Shown: positions 24,709 through 32,264 of the stretch, piece by piece | Layout of the letters: every line of letters starts with the position of its first letter | How positions within the stretch are numbered: position 1 is the stretch's first letter | DNA from: Butyricicoccus pullicaecorum | Lineage (GTDB): Bacteria > Bacillota > Clostridia > Oscillospirales > Butyricicoccaceae | Length of the DNA: 36,183 nt | Reading direction: 5' to 3' | Assembly (NCBI GenBank): GCA_018366195.1 | Contig: JAGZIN010000025.1 | Span: 1 to 36,183 of the forward strand | The notes under the pieces: model-generated | What the model saw: the letters and a program-made list of their open reading frames with translations, nothing else | The model's database searches: none | What the model was told of the DNA's origin: nothing | Made by a program: the position numbers and the translations under genes

Positions 24709-25946
24709 GTGAAAACAGGGTTACCATGATACAGCATCCATATACAGAAATGTTGCCGCACTTTTGTAGCAGTTCATTGTCGTCTATGGTTTTGCAAGTC
24801 ACACAACAGTGTAATCTGCGATGTTCATACTGTGCATATTCAGGAGCATATCATAATCGTACGCATAACTCAGCAAAGATGTGTCGGGAAACGGCAAAAA
24901 AGGCCATAGACTTTTTCCTTGAGCGAGCCAAAGAGTCAACGACGATCCATCTGGGATTTTACGGTGGTGAACCTCTGCTAGAGTTTGATCTGATTCAGTG
25001 GTGTGTGGAGTATATTAGAAATCAGGTTGAGGGTAAGGGCATATCATTTGGTCTTACAACAAATGGAACGTTGTTAACAGATGAAATAATAAAATTTTTG
25101 TTCGATAATGACTTTTATGTAACAATCAGTATAGATGGGCCAAAGGAAGAACATGATGCATGCAGAGTATTTCCTAATGGGAAAGGTTCTTTTGATTTGG
25201 TTATGGAGAATATTCAGAGAATTAAAGAATTGTATCCTGGTCAAACCAAAAAATTTTCTGTATCTACCGTTGTCAGCCCAAAATCCGACTTGAATCATGT
25301 TCTGGATTATTTCAGCACAGACGAAATTCTCTCTGATACACAAATTATGATTGCTTCTTTAACCCCAAATGGATTAAAAGAAGAAGTGAACTATCAAGAA
25401 AGCTACTACCAAGTTCGTAGATATGAGTATCTTAAACTTCTGCTTAGCATGCTCGGAAAACTTGATTCAAAATATGTGAGTCAGTTGGTTCAGCATGCGC
25501 GGAGAACGAATGAACAGTTGTATCGAGCACTACAGCGTCATACGAAAATCCCAGAGCGCATTCATCATGGAGGACCATGTATCCCTAGTGTGAAAAAATT
25601 ATTTGTAATGACAGATGGAAATCTGTTCCCATGCGAAAAAATTAGTGAAAGTGTTGGTTGCGCCCAAATTGGAACACTGGATGAGGGCTTCGATCTTCAA
25701 AAGATAGAAGATTTGCTAAACATTGGCTCTTTGACGGCCAGTGAATGCAAGAATTGTTGGGTTTTACCCAATTGTAAGATTTGTGCAGCTCAGTTGGAGT
25801 ATGTATCTGGGCAAAAAAAGTTCACGAAAGAGGACAAACTGCCTGCATGTAAACAATCAAAAATGAATGTAATGGCCGATTTGTATGAGCTATGCGTTCT
25901 TCATGAATTTGGTTATCGATTGAATGAAGAGGTGATTATCTTATGA
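24675..25946 (+). CDS. ccpM: CcpM-like radical SAM/SPASM peptide maturase
   Basis: This is the main body of the RiPP-modifying enzyme. The frame is coding from 24654; GTG 24675 and ATG 24696 are possible but poorly supported starts, because the natural start is probably 24529 across a frameshift. The radical SAM cluster motif CNLRCSYC (CxxxCxxC) is intact, followed by FYGGEPLLEFDLI and TTNGTLLTDE. The C-terminal SPASM/twitch-like region holds many cysteines (GGPCIPSVKK, LFPCEK, SECKNCWVLPNCKICAAQ, PACKQ) for auxiliary Fe-S clusters. Such enzymes commonly link Cys to a backbone carbon (thioethers) or make related crosslinks in Cys-rich precursors; the chemistry here is not known. The stop overlaps the next ATG. 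Confidence 0.88.
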   Translation: MVKRFRHMGLLGENRVTMIQHPYTEMLPHFCSSSLSSMVLQVTQQCNLRCSYCAYSGAYHNRTHNSAKMCRETAKKAIDFFLERAKESTTIHLGFYGGEPLLEFDLIQWCVEYIRNQVEGKGISFGLTTNGTLLTDEIIKFLFDNDFYVTISIDGPKEEHDACRVFPNGKGSFDLVMENIQRIKELYPGQTKKFSVSTVVSPKSDLNHVLDYFSTDEILSDTQIMIASLTPNGLKEEVNYQESYYQVRRYEYLKLLLSMLGKLDSKYVSQLVQHARRTNEQLYRALQRHTKIPERIHHGGPCIPSVKKLFVMTDGNLFPCEKISESVGCAQIGTLDEGFDLQKIEDLLNIGSLTASECKNCWVLPNCKICAAQLEYVSGQKKFTKEDKLPACKQSKMNVMADLYELCVLHEFGYRLNEEVIIL

Positions 25947-26995
25947 GGTTAGCGTGTTTTCCTCTGACTCCAAATGTGGAGACATTACTTAGACACAGGG
26001 AAGCTTTGCAATTCAATATCATACAGAGTATCATCTCTTTCCATGAAGACCTGCCGCATCTGAATCAAGTAAGCAAGGCTGCAAATGTATGCGGTACGAC
26101 ATCATTTGAAATAGGTTTGTCTCGCGCAGATGCATTGATTTTATTTGACGATTATTTAGGATCACAATGGGAGAAATACTTTGCTGGCATCGATTATGCA
26201 ATTTCTCAGGCTATTCCTGTCTATGCGAGCCGAATGCTTATAGAGCGAATTCCTGATAGTAACTATCAAAAGAAAATCATTCAAATTCAGAATGAGCATC
26301 ACATGCTTTTGCGATATGCCGATCCACGTTTACTTGATATTAAAACACCAATCTTAGCAGTGATGGGCATGGGCGAAAATAGCGGCAAATTTGAGTGTAC
26401 AATTGAATTAAAAGAATATTTGGAGTCAATCGACTGTCAGGCTGAATTTTTATGCGCTAATGTTCTTGGGGCATATTACGGCATGAGAACTTTACCTGAT
26501 TTTTTATTTGATTCACAAATCGCTTTTCCCGAAAAAGTCTTGCGGTTTAATCAATATGTTTATGACCTGTGTGTCGCAAAAACTCCTGATATACTGATAA
26601 TTGAAATTCCCGGTGGAGTTGTTTCACTTGCAGAAAAGGATGTGAATTTCTTTGCAGAGCTTCCACTCGTTATATCATCTGCAATTCATATCGACTACAG
26701 CATTCTGTCCTTTTATTATGTACTTCACCCGGAACACGATTTTTTAATGAATCTCAAAAATTATTGCAGAAATCGTTACCAAATTGAAGTTCCAGCTTTT
26801 TATATGGCTCGGCAAATGCTGACATATGAGCAAGAGGGTGTTAAAATCAAACATCTATTTTTATCAGATGAATACATGCAAAGCCATATGAGCGAACTAT
26901 ACAGAGAAGATATGGTGGCAGCGCCGAATAAAAACAATAATGCAGTATATCAACTCCTAACACAGTGCTTGCAGGAAAATCCAGAGACGATATAG
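25943..26995 (+). CDS. Peptide-maturation system protein, TIGR04066-like
   Basis: A 350-residue soluble protein coupled to the radical SAM gene by an ATGA overlap. I recognise the layout as the uncharacterised TIGR04066-type protein that accompanies CcpM maturases in clostridial clusters. In the middle, LAVMGMGENSGKFECTIELK looks like a nucleotide-binding loop (GxGxxSGK), but Phe stands in place of the final Ser/Thr of a Walker A. ILIIEIPGGV could be the following acidic strand. There are no membrane segments. It may bind a nucleotide or carry intermediates; its real role is unknown. Confidence 0.65.
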   Translation: MRLACFPLTPNVETLLRHREALQFNIIQSIISFHEDLPHLNQVSKAANVCGTTSFEIGLSRADALILFDDYLGSQWEKYFAGIDYAISQAIPVYASRMLIERIPDSNYQKKIIQIQNEHHMLLRYADPRLLDIKTPILAVMGMGENSGKFECTIELKEYLESIDCQAEFLCANVLGAYYGMRTLPDFLFDSQIAFPEKVLRFNQYVYDLCVAKTPDILIIEIPGGVVSLAEKDVNFFAELPLVISSAIHIDYSILSFYYVLHPEHDFLMNLKNYCRNRYQIEVPAFYMARQMLTYEQEGVKIKHLFLSDEYMQSHMSELYREDMVAAPNKNNNAVYQLLTQCLQENPETI

Positions 26996-27008
26996 AAAGG
27001 ATATCACC

Positions 27009-27287
27009 ATGAAGGTAGATATTTACGAAGTGAAAGAGCAAATTCGGAGCGCGGTTATGCGGTATGAGCATCTTCAAATAGATGACGATGATAAATCCTT
27101 GCTTGCATCCGAATATCAAATACCAGCAGCTGATTTTTTGTACATATTGCGAGATCTAGAGCGAAGTTATGGGGATGCCGTTTATAAAGTTTTTGAGACA
27201 AATGACTACTCTGTTTTTAGCGTGAATAATTTTGCGAAAGCAATTTCAGAGGTCTGCGCTTCAATGGTCGAGGAGTCACGAAATTAA
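27009..27287 (+). CDS. Acyl-carrier-related protein of the peptide-maturation system
   Basis: A 92-residue acidic, helical protein with AAAGGA upstream. It has the size and helix pattern of an acyl carrier protein, with the helix-II equivalent around EYQIPAADFLYILRDLERSY. The DSL motif that would hold the phosphopantetheine serine is replaced (ADFL), so classical carrier loading is unlikely. I recognise ACP-related proteins of this kind beside CcpM and TIGR04066 genes. It may act as a docking or scaffold subunit. The S8 protease gene starts one base after its stop. Confidence 0.6.
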   Translation: MKVDIYEVKEQIRSAVMRYEHLQIDDDDKSLLASEYQIPAADFLYILRDLERSYGDAVYKVFETNDYSVFSVNNFAKAISEVCASMVEESRN

Positions 27288-27288
27288 G

Positions 27289-28407
27289 ATGGCTCGAATC
27301 GCAATGATTGATGACCTAATCCATCCAGCTTTGCTAAAGCAAGAGATAGGTGCGTCGTACTTATTAATGCAGGATGAGTTTCGCAATATTCCACAACCTA
27401 CAAGCGATAGATACACACATGGCACACTTGTAACAAAGGTCTTTGAGTCCTATGCAACACAATATGAGATCATTAATGTGGCAATACTAGAAGACTGGGC
27501 CAAACAAAAGGTTATTCCATCGGATACACTGAAAAAAGCTCTGGAGTTTTGTTTGCAAATAGATGTTGATGCTATCAATATATCTGTTGGGACACAACGC
27601 CTTTCCGATATCCGGTTCGTAGGTCAAGCATTGAAAGCAGTATCAGATGCAAATATCCCAATTATTGCTGCGTGCAGCAACGACTGGTATCGGACCATCC
27701 CAGCTTCATGTCAAAGTGTGTTCGGTGTCGTTGCAGATCAGAAAAATACGCTGCATCCAGGTCAATATATTGTTCAAGATGATTGCTATCTAGGAGCAAA
27801 TTTTGTTGCCAATTATGAATTAAGTGTTCCGCAGGCCAAACGATTTGTACCAAGCAATAGTTTAGCGACTCCGGTCGTCACTGCCAAGGTAAACCAATTG
27901 ATTAATGCGGGTGTTAAAACCATTGCCCAATTAATGGGTCATTTAAATAGCAATGCGATCCATAAAGTATTGTCAATTCAAAGTGAGGGGCATCATACAG
28001 TCAATATGAATGATATTCCAGTTGTTTGTGTGGTTGATATATTCTCTCAGAATCCTGTAGGGCAGATTGAATTGTTGAACGTATTTTCGAAGCATGGTTA
28101 TGAAACAATGGCTCTATCTGAGTTGGATGAGGTTGATGATGTAAGAGTTTTGAGTTTATGCAAACTGCATGAAATGTCATTCTCGAAAATAAAGCAGTGC
28201 ATCATAAAAAGCAGTAAATGTAATGTTGTAATTGCTTTTATTAGCGGACAAACCGCACCAGCTATCCAGAGCTTGGTATATGATGTTTTGGTCAGTTCTC
28301 GACCAGTATCATGGACAAATCTTCAGCCTAGCGAAGATGCATGCAATGTAAAAATTGTATCAGAAAACGCAGAGGAAGTTTATAATGCTATTATGAAAGT
28401 TGTCTAA
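27289..28407 (+). CDS. Cytosolic subtilisin-like (S8) protease of the RiPP cluster
   Basis: A 372-residue S8 peptidase. I use the ATG at 27289, where the product opens MARIAMIDDLIHP; the frame also runs back to 27232 inside the previous gene. The catalytic residues are in place: Asp8 or Asp9 (AMIDD), His44 (THGT), the oxyanion Asn131 (ACSND) and Ser191 (SNSLATPVV, the usual GTSxATP block slightly altered). There is no signal peptide and no prodomain, so it should act in the cytosol, probably cutting the leader from modified precursors. About 150 further residues form an alpha/beta C-terminal domain of unknown role. The first precursor gene follows 40 bases downstream. Confidence 0.82.
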   Translation: MARIAMIDDLIHPALLKQEIGASYLLMQDEFRNIPQPTSDRYTHGTLVTKVFESYATQYEIINVAILEDWAKQKVIPSDTLKKALEFCLQIDVDAINISVGTQRLSDIRFVGQALKAVSDANIPIIAACSNDWYRTIPASCQSVFGVVADQKNTLHPGQYIVQDDCYLGANFVANYELSVPQAKRFVPSNSLATPVVTAKVNQLINAGVKTIAQLMGHLNSNAIHKVLSIQSEGHHTVNMNDIPVVCVVDIFSQNPVGQIELLNVFSKHGYETMALSELDEVDDVRVLSLCKLHEMSFSKIKQCIIKSSKCNVVIAFISGQTAPAIQSLVYDVLVSSRPVSWTNLQPSEDACNVKIVSENAEEVYNAIMKVV

Positions 28408-28447
28408 TCCTGATTGTTATCCCGAAGAGAATCAAGGAGGTTTTAGC

Positions 28448-28627
28448 GTGAAAAAGTTCAACAAGAATCTGGACGTTCGGGACGAGGGGCTGCGGGCACT
28501 CATTAAGTGTTCATGCTACTACATTCAGTGTGGGTGCGATGACATTTATGACCCAATTTCGGTTGATAAGGCTTCTGAAAAAACGTTTGATGCCGTTAAG
28601 GACGATGTGGATTTCAACTATAACTAA
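28448..28627 (+). CDS. Cys-rich RiPP precursor peptide A (CLI_3235-like)
   Basis: A 59-residue precursor starting at GTG 28448 with AAGGAGG seven bases upstream. The leader MKKFNKNLDVRDEGLRALIK precedes the core block CSCYYIQCGCDDIYD, whose cysteines (21, 23, 28, 30) form the symmetric pattern CxCxxxxCxC. A long acidic tail (residues 31-59, no Cys) follows, which is unusual because the core normally closes the peptide. The opening and the CSC block fit the CLI_3235-type bacteriocin precursors that occur with CcpM maturases. The modified product is unknown; the four cysteines are the likely sites. Confidence 0.8.
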   Translation: MKKFNKNLDVRDEGLRALIKCSCYYIQCGCDDIYDPISVDKASEKTFDAVKDDVDFNYN

Positions 28628-28706
28628 TCCGTGGGACTTGAGTATGTTGTCTATATAACATTGGCAACTATGTAATTTGTCAATTTCTTCTCTTTGGGTA
28701 ATAATT

Positions 28707-28745
28707 GCACTTGGGCTGGAATATCCAGCCCAAGTGTGTATCTTT
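28707..28745 (+). terminator. Attenuator-like hairpin between precursor A and permease A
   Basis: CACTTGGGCTGGA (28708-28720) pairs perfectly with TCCAGCCCAAGTG (28724-28736) around ATA, followed by a T-rich but interrupted tail (TGTATCTTTAT). The hairpin lies 80 bases after the precursor stop and 30 bases before the permease start. It probably lowers permease transcription relative to the peptide. Confidence 0.75.
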
Positions 28746-28773
28746 ATCATGTTCAAGTGCATGGAGGATTCGC

Positions 28774-30321
28774 ATGGGAAAGCGAGTGATTATATACTTA
28801 AAACGGAAATATAGGAGAAGCGTTTTGCTTTTTATGCTACTTTTTGTGGTCTCATTCAGCTTATCAGTGGGTATCTGTGTGTGGCACAGTATATCTTCGG
28901 TCACTCGGGAAATTCAACAGACCCTGGGAACCAGTTTTGTCGTTCGTTTGCCCACATTTTTGACACAAGATCCATCTAGCTATATCGCTGTAGAATCTCC
29001 AAATGGGACTACACAAAGGCTATATAATGGTCCAAAGTTGGATGACACTGTGATTCAACAGATTGTACAAGTCAACGGAATTACGACATATAACGCAAAT
29101 AATGACTTGCTGGCCTATCCCCACCTAGACGATTTACAGTTGATAGCAGGTGAATGGACGAAAGAGCATAAAGAACGCTTGGCACATCCGGAAGAATATT
29201 TTGATGATGAGGGCATTTCAAACGATAAAATTGAAATGTTGACACGTTCTACGGCGGTCTATGGAAATAGCGATACATCTTTAGCGGATCAATTTCGTAC
29301 AGGAGCATTTAAGCTAGTGGAGGGGCGGCATATTCAGGCGGGAGAGCAATATAAGGCGCTCATTTCGGAGCAGTTAGCTGAGATAAATAATCTAGAAATT
29401 GGAGATATTATTACAGTAACCTATCATGATGGAGGTGTTATAAGTGGGAAACCATTACTTGCTTTCGGAGAACCACAAAATTTAGAAGTAGTAGGAACTT
29501 TTCATGTAAATGGTTATCAGCCAGTAGGAGATCATGTTTATGAAGATGAAATTACCTATAACTGGGTTTTCACGGATACTGAAACGGTAAAAAATTTGCA
29601 GAAAGCCCATGACGAAGCACTTTATGGTAAAGAATTTAAGGCTGAACCGCAATACCGCAATGTTGCGTTTTTTGCAGAGACTCCGGATCGCTTGGACGAG
29701 ATTATAGATGAAGTGAAACATCTGGATGACATCGACGCAAAATCTTATCAGATATCTGCGGACGATACGATGTACAAATCTACGGTGGATTCGTTGAACT
29801 CCATCCGCAATCTGGTCATAGGATTTGTTGCGGTGATTGTCATCGGTTGTGCCGTTGTCCTGCTGATTGTATTTACGATGTGGGTCAAGAGCCGCAAGAA
29901 AGAAATTGCGATTTACCTGTCTCTTGGTTTGAGTAAGGCATCCATCCTTGGACAGCTTGTTCTGGAGGCCGTTCTGATTGCCGTGATTGCCAGTATACTA
30001 TCCTTTGGTGCCAGTCAAAAAGTGCCGGACTTCATCGGCAATCAGCTGCTTGCAGTCACGGTTGCGGAGGCCGAGCCACAGGTAAAGGAGTATACCCGGG
30101 AAGAACTGCACGAGGCCGCTATGTCCGGTACAATGGGCGAGCTTATCCGCTATGAGAGCAGCGACTATGCGGGTCCCAATCACATCGAGTTTACTTTCCG
30201 ATTTATTGATTTTGCGATTCTGTTGTTTCTTGAGCTGCTCATCATTATTGGCGCAATTTGTAAAGGCGGTTCATTTATTTTCCAACTGGAACCTCGGCAG
30301 ATCATGAGTGAACTACAGTGA
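28774..30321 (+). CDS. FtsX/MacB-like ABC permease A, paired with precursor A
   Basis: A 515-residue membrane protein. ATG 28774 has GGAGG six bases upstream; the frame is open further back through the hairpin but without a site. It has one N-terminal membrane helix (SVLLFMLLFVVSFSLSVGIC), a large extracellular domain (about residues 45-350) and three C-terminal helices typical of FtsX, with WVKSRKKEIAIYLSLGLSKA between the first two. A second extracellular insert lies before the last helix. No ATPase is attached; the gene at 33565 probably energises it. A role in self-immunity or peptide export is inferred from pairing with the precursor. Its membrane half is nearly identical to permease B. 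Confidence 0.85.
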   Translation: MGKRVIIYLKRKYRRSVLLFMLLFVVSFSLSVGICVWHSISSVTREIQQTLGTSFVVRLPTFLTQDPSSYIAVESPNGTTQRLYNGPKLDDTVIQQIVQVNGITTYNANNDLLAYPHLDDLQLIAGEWTKEHKERLAHPEEYFDDEGISNDKIEMLTRSTAVYGNSDTSLADQFRTGAFKLVEGRHIQAGEQYKALISEQLAEINNLEIGDIITVTYHDGGVISGKPLLAFGEPQNLEVVGTFHVNGYQPVGDHVYEDEITYNWVFTDTETVKNLQKAHDEALYGKEFKAEPQYRNVAFFAETPDRLDEIIDEVKHLDDIDAKSYQISADDTMYKSTVDSLNSIRNLVIGFVAVIVIGCAVVLLIVFTMWVKSRKKEIAIYLSLGLSKASILGQLVLEAVLIAVIASILSFGASQKVPDFIGNQLLAVTVAEAEPQVKEYTREELHEAAMSGTMGELIRYESSDYAGPNHIEFTFRFIDFAILLFLELLIIIGAICKGGSFIFQLEPRQIMSELQ

Positions 30322-30371
30322 ATAGATATTCTTTAGATTGTTACCCCGAAGAGAATCAAGGAGGATTTGAC

Positions 30372-30551
30372 ATGAAAAAGTTCAACAAGAATCTAAACGT
30401 TCAAGACGAGGGATTGCGGGCACTGATTAAGTGCTCATGCTACGACATCCAGTGCGCATGTGACGACATTTATGACCCAAAGTCTGTGCAGCGCGCATCA
30501 GAGGATACTTTTGATAGCGTCTATAATGACGTAGACTCCGACTATAATTAA
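30372..30551 (+). CDS. Cys-rich RiPP precursor peptide B (CLI_3235-like)
   Basis: A 59-residue precursor starting at ATG 30372 with AAGGAGG seven bases upstream. The leader MKKFNKNLNVQDEGLRALIK differs from copy A at two positions. The core reads CSCYDIQCACDDIYD, with the same Cys21/23/28/30 and two substitutions (Y25D, G29A). The tail has diverged more (KSVQRASEDTFDSVYNDVDS) but keeps its acidic character and the final DYN/NYN. It is probably modified by the same maturase and yields a distinct product. Confidence 0.8.
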   Translation: MKKFNKNLNVQDEGLRALIKCSCYDIQCACDDIYDPKSVQRASEDTFDSVYNDVDSDYN

Positions 30552-30639
30552 AAATCTTTAGGAAAGTATGATGCCAGCGCAATGTTTGTATCACATGTAA
30601 GTTAGCTAATTGTATACTTTTCTCTTTCGGGTAATAATA

Positions 30640-30678
30640 GCACTTGGGCTGGAATGCCCAGCCCAAGTGCGTATTTTT
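30640..30678 (+). terminator. Terminator between precursor B and permease B
   Basis: GCACTTGGGCTGG (30640-30652) pairs perfectly with CCAGCCCAAGTGC (30658-30670) around AATGC, and GTATTTTT follows. The T-tract is better than in copy 1. It lies about 90 bases after the precursor stop and 27 bases before the permease start, so most transcripts could end after the peptide gene. Confidence 0.8.
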
Positions 30679-30704
30679 CAAGGGCATGTATATGGAGAGT
30701 TCGT

Positions 30705-32252
30705 ATGGGAAATCGAGTAATTATATACTTAAAGCGGAAGTATAAGCGCAGCATATTGCTCTTATTGCTTCTTTTTGTGGTTTCGTTCAGCCTATCGGTG
30801 GGCATCTGTGTGTGGCGCAGCATTTCCTCAGTCACGCATGAAATTCAGCAGACCATGGGAACTAGTTTTGTCGTTCGTCTCCCCACGTTTTTGACACAAG
30901 AATCTTCTAACTATATCGATGTGAAGTCCCCAAATGGGACTACACAGAAGCTATATAATGGTCCGAAGCTAGATGATACTGTGATTCAGCAGATTATGCG
31001 AGTAAACGGAATTACCATGTATAACGCGAACAATGACTTACTGGCATATCCTCATTTGGATAATTTACAGCTTATAAAAGGGAGATGGAGTCGAAATTTA
31101 CAGGAACGAACAGAACATCCAGAAGATTATGGAGAGAATGAACCCATACCGACCGATCGGGTTCTTATGCGAACAAGATCTACAGAAATCTATGGAAATA
31201 GCGATACATCTTTGGCAGATAAATTTCGCACGGGCGCGTTCGAGCTAGTCGAGGGTAGGCATATTCAGTCAGAAGATACGCATGTAGCTTTGATTTCAGA
31301 TGAACTTGCCAAACTAAATTATTTGGAGATTGGTGACACAATCTGTATTACATCCCGAGATGGGGCCACAACAACAGATGACTCATTGGCGATTTTGGGA
31401 CAGCCTCAAAATGTCAAAATTATTGGTATTTTTCATGTGAATGGCTATCAACCAGTAGGAGAGCATATCTCGGAGAATGATATTACCTATAATTGGGTGT
31501 TTTCGGATCTCGGCACGGTAAAAGCATTACGGAAAGCAAATGATGAATCGCTTTATGGTGAAGAATATAAGGCTGAACCGCAATACCGCAATGTCACTTT
31601 TTTTGTAGATGACCCAGATTATCTAGACGAGATTATTGATGAAGTAAAACATTTGGATACGATTGACGCAAAATCCTATCAGATATCTGCAGACGATACG
31701 ATGTACAAATCTACGGTGGCACCTCTGAATTCGATCCGGAATCTGATCGTCGGATTTGTTGCAGTGATTGTCATCGGTTGCACTGTTATCCTGCTGATTG
31801 TATTTACGATGTGGGTCAAGAGTCGTAAGAAAGAAATTGCGATTTATCTGTCTCTTGGCTTGAGCAAGGCATCTATCATAGGGCAGCTCATTCTGGAAGC
31901 TGCTCTGATTGCTGTGCTTGCTGGTGTGCTATCTTTTGGTGCCAGTCAAAAGGTGCCGGACCTCATCGGCAATCAACTGCTTGCAGTCACGGTTGCGGAG
32001 GCCGAACCACAGGCAAAGGAGTACACCCGGGAAGAACTGCACGAGGCAGCTATGTCCGGCACGATGGGTGAACTTATCCGCTATGAGAGCAGCGATTACG
32101 CGGGTCCCAATCACATCGACTTTACATTCCGTTTTTCGGATTTTGTGATACTGTTGTTCCTCGAACTACTTATCATTGTTGGCACAATCTGCAAAGGCAG
32201 TTCATTTATTTTTCAACTGGAACCTAGACAAATTATGGGTGAACTGCGATAA
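30705..32252 (+). CDS. FtsX/MacB-like ABC permease B, paired with precursor B
   Basis: A 515-residue paralog of permease A, starting at ATG 30705 with GGAGA about 6 bases upstream. It shows the same topology: helix SILLLLLLFVVSFSLSVGIC, a large extracellular domain, then three FtsX helices with WVKSRKKEIAIYLSLGLSKA. The extracellular segment around residues 120-270 has diverged strongly from copy A, with different charge patterns. The region from SYQISADDTMYKSTV to the end is almost the same. This contrast suggests selection for different ligands outside and for one shared ATPase inside. The stop overlaps the ribosome binding site of the third permease gene. Confidence 0.85.
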   Translation: MGNRVIIYLKRKYKRSILLLLLLFVVSFSLSVGICVWRSISSVTHEIQQTMGTSFVVRLPTFLTQESSNYIDVKSPNGTTQKLYNGPKLDDTVIQQIMRVNGITMYNANNDLLAYPHLDNLQLIKGRWSRNLQERTEHPEDYGENEPIPTDRVLMRTRSTEIYGNSDTSLADKFRTGAFELVEGRHIQSEDTHVALISDELAKLNYLEIGDTICITSRDGATTTDDSLAILGQPQNVKIIGIFHVNGYQPVGEHISENDITYNWVFSDLGTVKALRKANDESLYGEEYKAEPQYRNVTFFVDDPDYLDEIIDEVKHLDTIDAKSYQISADDTMYKSTVAPLNSIRNLIVGFVAVIVIGCTVILLIVFTMWVKSRKKEIAIYLSLGLSKASIIGQLILEAALIAVLAGVLSFGASQKVPDLIGNQLLAVTVAEAEPQAKEYTREELHEAAMSGTMGELIRYESSDYAGPNHIDFTFRFSDFVILLFLELLIIVGTICKGSSFIFQLEPRQIMGELR

Positions 32253-32264
32253 GGAGGGATCTGA

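Larger units (their letters stand above)
28411..30321 (+). repeat. Tandem duplication, copy 1: precursor plus permease unit
   Basis: Copy 1 starts with a 30-base leader (28411-28440) that matches 30335-30364 at 28 positions and ends in the AAGGAGG site. It then carries precursor A, a hairpin with CACTTGGGCTGG in its stem, and permease A (515 residues). The same order, spacing and lengths recur in copy 2 with a period of about 1.93 kb. Confidence 0.9.
30335..32252 (+). repeat. Tandem duplication, copy 2: precursor plus permease unit
   Basis: Copy 2 repeats the leader, precursor, hairpin and permease of copy 1. The precursor keeps all four cysteines and both peptides are 59 residues; both permeases are 515 residues. 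Similarity is highest in the leader, the precursor N-terminus, the hairpin stem and the permease membrane half, and lowest in the permease segment encoded at about 31075-31530. Confidence 0.9.

Noticed and set aside
26360..26400. True Walker A ATPase in the TIGR04066-like protein
   Set aside because: The loop GMGENSGKF lacks the final Ser/Thr and no clear Walker B follows, so I describe it only as P-loop-like.
28400..28447. Longer N-terminus for precursor A (frame open from 28400)
   Set aside because: GTG 28448 has an ideal AAGGAGG seven bases upstream, and copy B starts at the equivalent ATG; the extra codons overlap the S8 gene and contain the ribosome site.
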